From positions 1 through 64,000 of the forward strand of contig CAWETK010000017.1 of assembly GCA_963811905.1 (NCBI GenBank): a DNA stretch of 64,000 nt, written 5' to 3'. This document shows, one piece after another, positions 41,482 through 51,109 of this stretch. Under the pieces are notes generated by a model. The model was not told the origin of the DNA, ran no database searches, and saw only the letters and a list, made by a program, of their open reading frames with translations. The stretch's first letter is position 1. Each line of letters starts with the position of its first letter. The position numbers were made by a program, and so were the translations under genes. Source of the DNA: DATFVA01 sp963811905 (lineage in GTDB: Bacteria > Bacteroidota > Ignavibacteria > Ignavibacteriales > Ignavibacteriaceae).

Positions 41482-43044
41482 TCATCTCTGCAGCTCTTCA
41501 CCTGTATGATTTGACCACGCTTTTTTAACCATAAGAATAATCAGCAGTGCAATTATAAACATCAATGCACGTGAACCCCAGATATAAGGAATATTTTCTG
41601 GTTGGGCATTCGATAATAGAAAGATGGGGATTGCGTCGTTAATTAACCACCAGAGCATAATAACGAAAAGCACTAGCGGAGTCACGTATTTCATAATATA
41701 AAGAAATATTCTCGGGATCTTGAAATCCCCTCCGGCATTCATTTCATTCCAGGCTTTATCTGAGCCGTATACCCATATAAATAGGACTGTTTCGATAAAA
41801 GCAAATACCACAAGACCGAAAGTACCGGCCCAGTAATCCATCTCATCGAGGAAGCCGAATTTAAGGAAGAAAACAACGAACTGAACTGCAATTAATACAA
41901 CTACCCCCAGTGTGATTACGGCCTTTTTCCTGTCCATTCCGAATTCATCCTCAAGGAATGCAACCACCGGTTGACCCATAGCAACAGATGAAGTTATCCC
42001 GGCAAAGAAGAGAAGCAGAAACCAGAGAAATCCGAATAGAGCACCAAGTGGAATTTTTTGAAAAATAAGCGGCATCGAAACAAATCCCAGGTCAAAGGCT
42101 CCGCCCTGTGCAAATGCTTTTGTCGCATCCAGTCCGAAAAAAGCGACTGCAACAGGAATAGCTATTGAGGCACCGAGAACCACTTCCGCAAATTCATTTG
42201 TAGCTGCCGTAGTTAATCCCGATAAAGCGATGTCATCATTGGGCTTAAGGTAACTGGCATAGGCGTGTATAGTTCCCATACCGACAGAAAGTGTAAAGAA
42301 TATTTGCCCTGCTGCAGCAAGCCAAATCGATGGATTTGAAAGTTTTGAAAAATCGGGGTTCCAGATAAAGGCAAAGCCGTTTTCTACGCTGTTTGCAGGA
42401 ATAGCTGGATTGGGCGTGCCGAGAGTGATAATCCTGATGGCAAGTATAACGCCGAATATCATTAACAATGGCATTGCTATCTTTGCGAGTTTCTCAATTC
42501 CTTTTGAAATTCCTTTGAATAGAATCCAGAAATTTATTCCAAAAGTGACCAGCATCAGTATATATGCCGGGAGTAAACTGCTGAAATGTGTGCCGGTTTC
42601 CCTTCCCTGGTAGCTGTATAAAAAGTTTCGCATAGTATTAGCTGTATTCTCATCGAAATACATTTTGGAAACGGAAAAAATACTGAATCCAAGTGTCCAG
42701 GATTCGATATACGTATAATAAATCAGGATGGTCATTGAAATAAAGAGTCCGAGGGCACCAAAATATTTTGCAAGCTTATTTTTCCATATTACATCGAACA
42801 TACCGGGAGCGCTTCCATGCCTGTATTTTCCACCGTGACGGCCGATGCCCCATTCTATCCACATTAATGGGATGCCGAGAATGAGGAAAAAGATAAAATA
42901 TGGGATCATAAACGCGCCGCCGCCATTTTGGGCTGCCTGTACCGGAAATCTAAGGAAATTTCCAAGACCTACGGCATTTCCTGCTACTGCCAGGATGAGG
43001 CCGATTTTAGTTCCCCATTGCTCCCGCTCTCCGTTTTCCGGCAT
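41482..43044 (-). CDS. Sodium-dependent amino-acid transporter (NSS family)
   Basis: A 520-residue integral membrane protein with 12 predicted helices. TM1 carries the Na+/substrate-binding unwound region GNAVGLGNFLRFP, and AAQNGGGAFMIPYF follows; both are NSS hallmarks (LeuT, MetP, SNF). In TM6 FTLSVGMGTIHAYASY is the second unwound segment. Possible substrates are methionine, alanine or branched-chain or aromatic amino acids; the MetP-like small partner downstream favours the MetP branch. Its leader region has no attenuator that I can see. Confidence 0.92.
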   Translation of the reverse strand: MPENGEREQWGTKIGLILAVAGNAVGLGNFLRFPVQAAQNGGGAFMIPYFIFFLILGIPLMWIEWGIGRHGGKYRHGSAPGMFDVIWKNKLAKYFGALGLFISMTILIYYTYIESWTLGFSIFSVSKMYFDENTANTMRNFLYSYQGRETGTHFSSLLPAYILMLVTFGINFWILFKGISKGIEKLAKIAMPLLMIFGVILAIRIITLGTPNPAIPANSVENGFAFIWNPDFSKLSNPSIWLAAAGQIFFTLSVGMGTIHAYASYLKPNDDIALSGLTTAATNEFAEVVLGASIAIPVAVAFFGLDATKAFAQGGAFDLGFVSMPLIFQKIPLGALFGFLWFLLLFFAGITSSVAMGQPVVAFLEDEFGMDRKKAVITLGVVVLIAVQFVVFFLKFGFLDEMDYWAGTFGLVVFAFIETVLFIWVYGSDKAWNEMNAGGDFKIPRIFLYIMKYVTPLVLFVIMLWWLINDAIPIFLLSNAQPENIPYIWGSRALMFIIALLIILMVKKAWSNHTGEELQR

Positions 43045-43274
43045 TTAACCTCCGTAAAAGTATGAACTGTAAAATTTTGAAGTAGAATATGAAAACTTTA
43101 ATAATTAATATCAAATGAATTTCCATTTTATTTTTTTAAAATTTATATTTTTAAGCGCTTAATTTTTGCCGGTGGGGTAACGGTTAAGATATGATGTGAG
43201 GCACTTAGCTAATAACTAAATGATTAATTTGTTAACTTAGCACCTGATTTTTATAACAGTTGAGGATTAAATAG

Positions 43275-43904
43275 ATGGCAAAAAATTTCGTATCTAATAA
43301 AGACGAAACTGCAAGAATGTTTGAAAGTGATTTCATGGAGATGTTCTCAAGAGTTCACTTTACAGTCCCGCTATTTATCTATATCCCGGTAATCTCCATT
43401 TTTCTTTATAGATCTGTTTCAATATATGAAGAACCTGCAGTTACCATCCTTACTCTGGTTATACTTGGTATAGCGGTGTGGTCACTTACAGAATACACAC
43501 TTCACAGGTTTTTATTCCATTTCGAATTCAAGTCGGAACTCGGCGCCAGGGTTCACTTTATCTTTCATGGAGTACACCACGATTATCCGAATGATTCAAG
43601 AAGACTGGTTATGCCTCCGTCTGTGAGTATTCCTCTTGCAGTATTTTTTTATTTTATATTTACTATAATCCTGGGTACCATATATGTTGCCCCGTTTTTT
43701 GTGGGATTCATTTTGGGATACCTGGGCTACGATATGACTCATTATGCCGTGCATCATTATAATATGCATAATAGAGTATGGCTCGCTATTAAAAATCATC
43801 ACATGAAGCACCATTATATGGATTCAACAAAGGGGTTCGGTGTAAGTTCACCTGTATGGGATGAAGTTATGGGTACAAACTTCTCGAAGAAAGAGAATTC
43901 ATAA
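43275..43904 (+). CDS. Fatty-acid hydroxylase / sterol desaturase family protein
   Basis: A 209-residue membrane di-iron enzyme. Histidine boxes are H77 and H82 (TLHRFLFH), H94 with H98/H101/H102 (RVHFIFHGVHH), H156 with H160/H161, and H175/H176 with H179/H180 (NHHMKHH). Hydrophobic segments lie at about 31-47, 56-72, 120-135 and 138-152. The histidine spacing fits fatty-acid 2-hydroxylases, which hydroxylate fatty acyl chains of lipids such as sphingolipids. No sphingolipid genes are visible nearby. A response regulator gene follows 18 bases later, but a link is not shown. Confidence 0.87.
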   Translation: MAKNFVSNKDETARMFESDFMEMFSRVHFTVPLFIYIPVISIFLYRSVSIYEEPAVTILTLVILGIAVWSLTEYTLHRFLFHFEFKSELGARVHFIFHGVHHDYPNDSRRLVMPPSVSIPLAVFFYFIFTIILGTIYVAPFFVGFILGYLGYDMTHYAVHHYNMHNRVWLAIKNHHMKHHYMDSTKGFGVSSPVWDEVMGTNFSKKENS

Positions 43905-43922
43905 AGGATAAATATTAATCCT

Positions 43923-44324
43923 ATGCTAAGTTCATCATCCTTTGATTCCTCAAAACAGGAACGTAAAAAAATATTGTTGGTTGAAGATAATACTGAAACC
44001 CAGCTGATCCTTAAAATCTATCTCAGGGATTATTATGATGTCGAGATCGTTCAGACTGCAGCAGAAGCTTTAAAAAAAATAAAGAAAAATAAATATTCAC
44101 TGGTAATTCTTGATATAAATCTTCCCGGCGAACTTGACGGGAATGATGTGATAAAAAAAGTAAATCGTGATTCTGATTATGGATCTGTACCCATCCTTGT
44201 GGTTACTGCCTATGCCTTAAAGGGAGATAAAGAAAAATATCTCGCTATGGGCGCAAAAGGATATCTGTCAAAACCGGTTGAAAAGAAGGATATCCTCAAA
44301 ATGACTAATGAACTGGCTGTCTGA
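43923..44324 (+). CDS. Single-domain response regulator (receiver only)
   Basis: A 133-residue protein: a short linker, then one receiver domain from residue 14 with Glu21/Asp22, phospho-acceptor Asp64 in LVILDINLPGELDG, Thr near 96 (VTAYA) and Lys near 117 (LSKPVEKK). No output domain, so it works by binding a partner, in CheY or Spo0F style. It resembles the receiver at the end of the hybrid kinase at 55148 (ILDINL, VTAYxLxGDxEKxxAxG), which suggests that both serve the same pathway. It is the first gene of the region that holds the polysaccharide machinery. Confidence 0.9.
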   Translation: MLSSSSFDSSKQERKKILLVEDNTETQLILKIYLRDYYDVEIVQTAAEALKKIKKNKYSLVILDINLPGELDGNDVIKKVNRDSDYGSVPILVVTAYALKGDKEKYLAMGAKGYLSKPVEKKDILKMTNELAV

Positions 44325-44363
44325 TATTTAACGCTGAAATTTCTGCTGTGTAAATACCGATAC

Positions 44364-44412
44364 CGGGGTTTCTGATACCCAAAAACCCTAAAATTCCAAA
44401 ACCCCGTCTTTT
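44364..44412 (+). terminator. Possible terminator after the receiver gene
   Basis: 8-bp stem CGGGGTTT / AAACCCCG (44364-44371 and 44399-44406) with a long 27-base loop, followed by TCTTTT. The loop length makes this weak. Confidence 0.3.
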
Positions 44413-44566
44413 CCCGGACCGCTTCCCTGTTGCATTATAATACACCCTTTTTATGTTTGTCTCTGTTTAGTTCAGGAAACCGCCTTAATGCATTTAATAT
44501 TAAATATTTAGGCACATTTATTACCGGCATAATATTTGGCATTTTGTACAAAAACCTTCGTGGTAC

Positions 44567-45301
44567 ATGCAAAACAATTTACAACTAATATCCTCAGGGA
44601 TAAGTTTAATTGATGAGGGATGGGGCGGACTTTACAAAGGTTCAAACTATCTTCTCATCGGCGGACATAAATCCGGCAAAACAAATTTTGGGATGAAATT
44701 CATTCTTGAAGGTGCTGAGCAAAAGGAGAGAGGCCTCTATTTTACAAGTAAAACCCGGGACGAACTTACAGGACTTGCAGAATGGATGAACCTTGATTCT
44801 CAGCATTTTATGCATTCCAGAGTTATTACTACTGTGAGAGTGATTCCGCCTGAAAAAGATAATCTTTCGGGAACACCTGACCAGGATCTCGTTGATTATT
44901 TTGATGATGTAATAGAGATGATCGATGAGCATTACCCATCAAGAATTGTTTTTGATGAGATAACACCTTTTATCAGATTTAAGGATACAACTCTCCTTGA
45001 ACTTATTCTTGATAAACTTAAGCATAAACTTGAAAGCCATAATATTACCAGTATAATTATTTCCTCAGAACCTGTAACAGATGCAATGTCTGCTCTTCTG
45101 CAGCACCTGGCAGATGTCAGCAATGGTTTAATTTACCTGGATAAAGAAATAAACGATTTATACGGCACAATATCTCTCCTGCCGTATATTGAACATAAAT
45201 CGGGAGAACTAAAGTCAAATTATGTCTTTGACAGGGACAGAGGTTTGAAGATCGATCTGTCGGTATTGAATAATTTAAATAAAAGACAGGTCAGATTGTA
45301 A
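44567..45301 (+). CDS. KaiC-like RecA-fold ATPase
   Basis: A 244-residue single-domain protein of the KaiC/RadA-like superfamily. Walker A is GGHKSGKT (32-39, intact Lys38), and Walker B is RIVFDEITPF (Asp130, Glu131). The start ISSGISLIDEGWGGLYKG and the late LPYIEHKSGELKSNYVF follow the KaiC-like pattern (signal for regulators such as GvpD-type or circadian KaiC relatives). It is soluble, with no membrane segment. The following gene is a diverged copy with an extra domain, so the two may form mixed hexamers. A regulatory rather than DNA-repair role is suggested by the neighbouring receiver and polysaccharide genes. Confidence 0.82.
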   Translation: MQNNLQLISSGISLIDEGWGGLYKGSNYLLIGGHKSGKTNFGMKFILEGAEQKERGLYFTSKTRDELTGLAEWMNLDSQHFMHSRVITTVRVIPPEKDNLSGTPDQDLVDYFDDVIEMIDEHYPSRIVFDEITPFIRFKDTTLLELILDKLKHKLESHNITSIIISSEPVTDAMSALLQHLADVSNGLIYLDKEINDLYGTISLLPYIEHKSGELKSNYVFDRDRGLKIDLSVLNNLNKRQVRL

Positions 45302-45376
45302 AGTGAGGAAAATTAAAAATAAAACCGGTTTTGGACAATCATATACTCACCAGAAAAATACGGTATCCGGAATAAA

Positions 45377-46600
45377 ATGAAAAAGAAAATACAACTGGTT
45401 TCTTCAGGTATCTCAATTGTTGATAACGCGTGGGGGGGATTCTACAGAGGAGGCACTTACTTACTCATAGGTCCGAGGAAATCCGGTAGAACTCTGCTTG
45501 GACTCCAGTTTGCAAAGGAATGCATAAAGCAAAAAGAAGTATGTCTCTATTTTACAAGTATGAGGCCTAAAGACTTAATGATCCAGGCTGCTTCAATAGA
45601 TTTTGATCTTCAGCATTATATGAATCAGAACCAGGTGATTGTGGTACGTGTTGCCCCTCCCACTGATCTGCAGGAAGTCGAAAATACAGATGAATTTCTT
45701 GTTGAGTATTTAAGAGATATTGTAACTGTAGTTGAACAGTACCAGCCTAATAAAATGATTTTTGATGAACTGACCCCTTTTATAAATTTCGTTAACCTTA
45801 CTCTTCTTCAGGATGTTTTTATTGAAACTACTGAAGCAATAGAGAATGATAGTATTACAAGTCTTTTTATCCTGGGTGACCCTGCTACTCCTGCCGCAAA
45901 CTCTATCGCAGATACGCTTGCACTAAATTCTACCGGGATCCTCTACTTAAGCAAAGAGGAAGAAGAAACATCAGGCGGGAAAATTACAATTACCCCTAAT
46001 ATCGGTCATACACAGGGAAAGTTCAGCGCAGGTTACCATCTTGAACCGGATAAAGGTATAATCGATGATTATGCCGGCAAAAAGAAAAATACAAGGACAA
46101 CAGCTGTAACTGAATCCGGCCTGCAGTACCAATCGCTTGCTGAACTCGATATTCCTGCGGAGAATTATACATTTACAAATTTCTATAACCTTAATGATTT
46201 CCAGCTGATACTTAACAACCAGATTGCACTGTACAGGAGCACAGGCCAGGTATTTACCCTTGTATCATTCCGGCTTGATCCTGAAGCCGAAAACCAGGGC
46301 ATGCTGACGATTAACCAGCTGATGAATACTATACGGCTCTCCGCCGACAAAAAAGATAAGATCTGCCTCATTTCAAATAATGTTGTGGTGATGGTTACTA
46401 AGGAAGATACAAAAACTATCGGTAAATTCATCAGCCGGATTCAGGGTAACCTTCCCGGATCCGACCCTGATTATATTGCAAAAGTTATTCCTTTCATTTC
46501 TGTGCTGGCATTAAGAGTTGATGAAACAATAAAAAATGCGGAAGATATGATAAACAGACTCACATTAAATTCACAAACACATCGTCAGCTGTTTCTCTGA
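45377..46600 (+). CDS. KaiC-like protein with altered Walker A and a C-terminal GGDEF-like remnant
   Basis: A 407-residue relative of the previous protein; residues 1-225 align along their length. The Walker A loop is GPRKSGRT: Arg38 replaces the Lys that normally contacts ATP phosphates, while Walker B KMIFDELTPF is kept. Residues about 255-400 form an extra domain (NLNDFQLILNNQIALYRSTG, then FTLVSFRLDP) that looks like the core of a GGDEF or similar nucleotide-cyclase fold but lacks a GGDEF motif. ATP binding is thus doubtful and cyclic-di-GMP synthesis is not expected; a scaffolding or sensing role is more likely. It ends 11 bases before the TPR-barrel gene. Confidence 0.75.
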   Translation: MKKKIQLVSSGISIVDNAWGGFYRGGTYLLIGPRKSGRTLLGLQFAKECIKQKEVCLYFTSMRPKDLMIQAASIDFDLQHYMNQNQVIVVRVAPPTDLQEVENTDEFLVEYLRDIVTVVEQYQPNKMIFDELTPFINFVNLTLLQDVFIETTEAIENDSITSLFILGDPATPAANSIADTLALNSTGILYLSKEEEETSGGKITITPNIGHTQGKFSAGYHLEPDKGIIDDYAGKKKNTRTTAVTESGLQYQSLAELDIPAENYTFTNFYNLNDFQLILNNQIALYRSTGQVFTLVSFRLDPEAENQGMLTINQLMNTIRLSADKKDKICLISNNVVVMVTKEDTKTIGKFISRIQGNLPGSDPDYIAKVIPFISVLALRVDETIKNAEDMINRLTLNSQTHRQLFL

Positions 46601-46611
46601 CATAATATGAA

Positions 46612-49461
46612 ATGAATATTCGAAATGTTACCTGTTTTATTTTTTTTAGTATAAGTTTATTTGCCCCTTATTTAGCTGCACAACCCCTTCCTCATATCCA
46701 GGATCTGAAAACAGAAGCTTTGTCACACATGAAAAGCGGCCGGTATGGCGAAGCAATAAATTTATTAAATAATTATGTCTCTGCACGTCCTCAGCAGGCT
46801 GAAGGTTATAATTTGAGAGGATTGGCATATGAACACAGAGGGCAGTATGAACAGGCAGTTTATGATTTCAGATCCGCGAGAAAACTTGAACCTGAAAACT
46901 CCGATATAAATGACAATCTTAATCGTGCGGTTGAAGCATGGTACAAGCTTATTTATAATGATATAGAAGGCTATAAAAGAGAGATCGCTATCGATCCCGC
47001 TAAAGCTGACAATTACCTTCATATAGGAGTGTCATATAAAAATCTCGGGGAATGGGTTGAGGCTGAATTATGGTATGATAAATATTTATCCATGACGCAG
47101 GCATCACCGGATGAAATTATCAGGTATACTGAGATCCTTGCGAAGAATAATCATATTGCTAAAGGTGAACCGATACTAAGGAAATATACTGAAGAACACC
47201 CTGATGACCAGAGACTGTGGTCGCGTTACGGCTATTTCCTTCTATGGCTTGGTAAAACCGGACCCGCTGTAATTGCTTTTGAACACGCCCTTCAGCTGAA
47301 GCCTTTCTTTAAAGAAGCGATGGACGGCCTGGCAAGGGCAAAGGGTAATGGGTATATATATACGTTTAATGATACGGCAAGTTATAAATATTATAAATAT
47401 GGAATAAAATCCGCAGGTTATGCAATTGATAATTATTTCAGAAGATTACAAAAATATCCCGGGGATAATGAAACAAGAATAAAGCTGATAAATGCCCTTA
47501 TGAAGGTTAACAGATTCGAGGAGGCCTATCAGCAGCTCCTGGTGCTCAAATCTAAATCAGGCAATACTGAGGAAGTCAGAAAGCTTTCTGATGAAGTATC
47601 TGCTGCCCGTGACCTGTACTATAAACAGCAGATTGCGGAATATGAAAAGCTGTTGAAAGAGAATCCCGGGGGCAGAGATATTCTTTTGAAACTTGCGGGT
47701 TACTACTCAACCGTAGGCAGATTTGATAAAGCTGTACAATTATACGGTGATTACCTTGCGTATCACCCTGATGATCCTGAGATCAGGTTCCTTTATGTAC
47801 AGAATGCTGCCTGGAACCGGCAGTATCAGCTTGCTGGAAATGAACTGGATGTCTTGATTGTTCAGTATCCTGACAGCACGAAGTATAAGTTATTGAGAGC
47901 GCAGATTTACGTCTGGCAGAATAAAGATCTGTCTGAAGCAGAAAAACTCCTTAATGCAGTTATTAGTAAAGAACCTGACAACTTCGATGCTCTTCTGACA
48001 CTGGCAATGCTGAAATCCCAGCAGAATAAATTTAACGATGCTGAAATTTATGTTTCACGGGCTGAGAATATAAATCCATCAGATGTGGAAATTGCCAGGT
48101 TAAAATTTGAAATCAATAAACAGAAAAAGATAAGCGAAGCGAACAATATTTATTCCATCCTGGAAGCGGCGAGAAATAAAGTAAGTGAAAAAGACTGCTA
48201 TGCCGCTATAGCTCTCTATAAGGAGTACAATAGTCTTACATCACCTGCCGAAGAGATCCTGCTGGAAGAAGCAGATGCATACTTGTGTTTAAAGGATTAT
48301 GAATCGGCAGTAAAAATTTATGATAATCTGCTGGATCAATCTTATGATTATATGATAGCTAAGAAAAAAGCTGAAGCGATTTTCTGGAGCCGTGACCCCT
48401 TACAGGCTTTAACTGAATTTAGTAAGCTGCATGCTGTGAACCCCGAAGATTCTGAGGTTAGAATGTATATAGGAGATTGTTATATGCAGCTGAAGCAGTA
48501 CAGCAAAGCACGCGGGATCTATAATGAGCTGCTGGCTGAATCTCCGGGCTCGAAACTGCTTGAGACAAGACTTGGCTGGCTGGGAGAAGGAAACGGCAAT
48601 TTTATTTCATTTAAGTTCCCATCATATTTCCTGGTCAATCCTGAAGCTGGTTATTATTTTGATAATTATAATTTTAAATACTCGCTGCAGGGTTTAATGC
48701 TGGAAGCAGGGTTAAATAATTATATCTCGGTGGGTGTCTCCGGTTATAGGGGAGAGATTGATTCTGCTTCTTCCGGACTAAACTTTTATACACTTAAAGG
48801 ACAGCTTTCTGTCAGGTTTAATAAAATATTTTCATCGGGTTTATCTGCAGGAAAAACCTTCTTTGAGAATGATCAGGATGTAGTCGTCGGTTCGGCGTAC
48901 CTGAAAGCAGAAGAAAAAAGTTTTACCATAAAACTCGATTATAATTCACAGGATGCTGCACAAATATTTTATTCTCCATTTCTTGTAAACTCACGATTGA
49001 AAGTTGATATGCTTAGACTCAGCGGAGAGTATCTCGGCGAATCAGGGTTAATGTCTTCAGGGTATTATAGCTATTATCTCGTGTCCGATAAAAACAGAGG
49101 TAATAATCTTCAGCTCAGACTGGGTAAAAAGTTTGGAGAACTCGCTGCCGGGTATGAGTATTATTACCTCGGGTTTAAGGATAGTTCAAGACTTTATTAT
49201 ACACCTGAAAACTTCGAATCGCATAGCCTTTGGGGCGAATGGTTTATCATTGATAATAAAAATAATGAACTTAAAGCAGGCGGTAAGATCGGCATCATTC
49301 CGGAAAATAACTTTATACTAAGAGAAGCCTTTGTCTCCGCCAGGTTTTTACTCGCAGAACACTTTACGTTGCAGGGAAGATTAAGTACGGGGAGTACAGT
49401 AAGACAAAATACAGGTTACAGCTCGACTTCATTTAACATTTCGGCTTACTGGGTATTCTGA
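46612..49461 (+). CDS. TPR and beta-barrel outer-membrane protein (PgaA-like exopolysaccharide exporter)
   Basis: A 949-residue protein. Signal peptide to about residue 23 (YLAAQPLP). Residues 27-640 are a long run of TPR units (for example YGEAINLLNNYVSARPQQAE, KAVQLYGDYLAYHPDDPEIR, YSKARGIYNELLAESPGS). From about 660 to the end there are strands rich in Tyr, Ser and Gly with the last residues SFNISAYWVF, an outer-membrane barrel signature. This is the layout of PgaA and BcsC, which bring polysaccharide across the periplasm and outer membrane. A GT2 synthase gene follows 214 bases downstream, supporting that role. Specific polymer unknown. Confidence 0.82.
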   Translation: MNIRNVTCFIFFSISLFAPYLAAQPLPHIQDLKTEALSHMKSGRYGEAINLLNNYVSARPQQAEGYNLRGLAYEHRGQYEQAVYDFRSARKLEPENSDINDNLNRAVEAWYKLIYNDIEGYKREIAIDPAKADNYLHIGVSYKNLGEWVEAELWYDKYLSMTQASPDEIIRYTEILAKNNHIAKGEPILRKYTEEHPDDQRLWSRYGYFLLWLGKTGPAVIAFEHALQLKPFFKEAMDGLARAKGNGYIYTFNDTASYKYYKYGIKSAGYAIDNYFRRLQKYPGDNETRIKLINALMKVNRFEEAYQQLLVLKSKSGNTEEVRKLSDEVSAARDLYYKQQIAEYEKLLKENPGGRDILLKLAGYYSTVGRFDKAVQLYGDYLAYHPDDPEIRFLYVQNAAWNRQYQLAGNELDVLIVQYPDSTKYKLLRAQIYVWQNKDLSEAEKLLNAVISKEPDNFDALLTLAMLKSQQNKFNDAEIYVSRAENINPSDVEIARLKFEINKQKKISEANNIYSILEAARNKVSEKDCYAAIALYKEYNSLTSPAEEILLEEADAYLCLKDYESAVKIYDNLLDQSYDYMIAKKKAEAIFWSRDPLQALTEFSKLHAVNPEDSEVRMYIGDCYMQLKQYSKARGIYNELLAESPGSKLLETRLGWLGEGNGNFISFKFPSYFLVNPEAGYYFDNYNFKYSLQGLMLEAGLNNYISVGVSGYRGEIDSASSGLNFYTLKGQLSVRFNKIFSSGLSAGKTFFENDQDVVVGSAYLKAEEKSFTIKLDYNSQDAAQIFYSPFLVNSRLKVDMLRLSGEYLGESGLMSSGYYSYYLVSDKNRGNNLQLRLGKKFGELAAGYEYYYLGFKDSSRLYYTPENFESHSLWGEWFIIDNKNNELKAGGKIGIIPENNFILREAFVSARFLLAEHFTLQGRLSTGSTVRQNTGYSSTSFNISAYWVF

Positions 49462-49675
49462 TTTTTTGAGGGAAAAATCAGCAGGAACTGTAAAAATTCA
49501 TCGTATTTAATCTGGAAAATACCTTTTTTATATTTGTATAAAATTAATACAGAATATTACGTTTAAATGCACTATAGTGCTGAGAATATGCGAATTTTGG
49601 TTTAATACAGAACTTCCGGATGGCACTAAAATTGAGTTTTTTAACAGTATTGAGGGTTTTTAAAACTATTCTCTA

Positions 49676-51076
49676 ATGCAGATGAAAAAGAAATTGGTAA
49701 GAACACCTATCATTGTTGATAATAATGGAATCTCCAATGGCAGGGAAAATCTTAAGAGGAAATATTTCCGCAGAATTCTGATCAGCGGCCTTTTTTCCCT
49801 TATTCTTTTGTGCATTATCGTTTTTACGCTGCCTGAGACTATTTTATCGGTCAGCTCACTAATTGAATATGCCACAATCGTAGCCCTGGTGATATTTCTT
49901 TTTGTTCTGCTTATCAGATACTTTGGAATTCTCACTCTTGCTTACCTTTATTTAAATGAATATACATTCAAACCATCAAAGAATTATTTCCCTTTCGTTT
50001 CAATCATTGTTCCTGTATATAATGAATCGCGTGTAATCAGGGATTCTATAAAATCTCTCCTAAAGCTGGATTATTCCAATTACGAAATTATTATCGTAAA
50101 TGATGGCTCTACCGATGGAACCAGGGATGTTGCTGAATCGCTTGTAGGGTACAGGCAGGGGAAACTAAGTAAAATTAAAATTTCTCTTATAAATCAGCCG
50201 AATGGCGGGAAATCGCGTGCACTTAACGCTGGGATAAAGCATTCACAGGCGGAAATTATTTTATGTATGGACGGTGATTCGCAGCTGTCAGCTGAAGCTG
50301 TAAGACTTGCAGTAAGACATTTCGAAAATCCTGAGATTGGAGCAGTGGCCGGAAATGTTAAAGTCCTTAACAGGAATAAATTCTTAACTGATCTTCAGGC
50401 ACTGGAATACATTGAAGGTCTGAATATGGCAAGGAGCGCCCAGAGTTTTATAAGACTTGTGAATATTATTCCAGGTCCCATCGGGCTCTTCAGAAGAAAA
50501 GCATTGGTTGATTCAGGATATTATTCGAATGATACTTTTGCCGAAGATGCTGATCTGACGCTGAAGATCCTCGCTAACGGATGGAAAATATATTATGAAC
50601 CGGCATCTGTTTCATATACCGAGGCTCCTGCAACTCTCCAGCAGCTGTTAAAACAGAGATACAGATGGACACGGGGAATAATTCAATCGATCAGAAAACA
50701 TAAGCGTCTGATGGTTAATCCGTCAATTAATTTCGGCGATACATTTATTCTCTGGACGATGTTTTATGAAGCACTGATCTGGCCCGCAATGAATATTGCT
50801 GCAAATGTGTTCTTCATCGTGGCAGCATTGATTTTTGGTTTTTCTTACCTGATATTTTTCTGGTGGGCGGGACTTGCACTACTGGACCTGGTAACGGCTC
50901 TTTATTGTATTGCTGTGGAAAAAGAAGAGTTCAGACTGGTTGGTTATGCAATAATATACAGGATGTTTTTTATTCTCGTAATCGACATTTGTAAAGCAAT
51001 GTCAACAATTGAGGAATTCCTTGGTATCAGGATGAGCTGGGGAAAACTGGAAAGAGTGGGTGCGGCAAAAATATGA
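49676..51076 (+). CDS. Membrane glycosyltransferase family 2 (PgaC/hyaluronan-synthase type)
   Basis: A 466-residue processive synthase. Two helices at about 35-52 and 65-83, a cytoplasmic GT-A domain and further helices near 358-405 and 420-440. Catalytic parts: NDGSTDGTR (D143), MDGDSQLS (DxD at D199/D201), AEDADL (base D291) and QxxRW as Q327-R-Y-R330-W331. QxxRW marks processive enzymes such as PgaC, cellulose and hyaluronan synthases. There is no PilZ domain. It joins UDP-sugars, probably UDP-GlcNAc-like, into a polymer passed to the TPR-barrel exporter. A weak sigma-54-like element sits 40 bases upstream. Confidence 0.9.
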   Translation: MQMKKKLVRTPIIVDNNGISNGRENLKRKYFRRILISGLFSLILLCIIVFTLPETILSVSSLIEYATIVALVIFLFVLLIRYFGILTLAYLYLNEYTFKPSKNYFPFVSIIVPVYNESRVIRDSIKSLLKLDYSNYEIIIVNDGSTDGTRDVAESLVGYRQGKLSKIKISLINQPNGGKSRALNAGIKHSQAEIILCMDGDSQLSAEAVRLAVRHFENPEIGAVAGNVKVLNRNKFLTDLQALEYIEGLNMARSAQSFIRLVNIIPGPIGLFRRKALVDSGYYSNDTFAEDADLTLKILANGWKIYYEPASVSYTEAPATLQQLLKQRYRWTRGIIQSIRKHKRLMVNPSINFGDTFILWTMFYEALIWPAMNIAANVFFIVAALIFGFSYLIFFWWAGLALLDLVTALYCIAVEKEEFRLVGYAIIYRMFFILVIDICKAMSTIEEFLGIRMSWGKLERVGAAKI

Positions 51077-51109
51077 AGTTAATCATGTGTTTATATTGAG
51101 GGAAAACAA

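Noticed and set aside
44531..44552. Sigma-54 promoter TTGGCATTTTGTAC before the first KaiC-like gene
   Set aside because: GG is present but there is no GC at the required 10-base spacing.
45377..46600. Diguanylate cyclase activity of the second KaiC-like protein
   Set aside because: The C-terminal domain lacks GGDEF/GGEEF and the nucleotide-binding loop.
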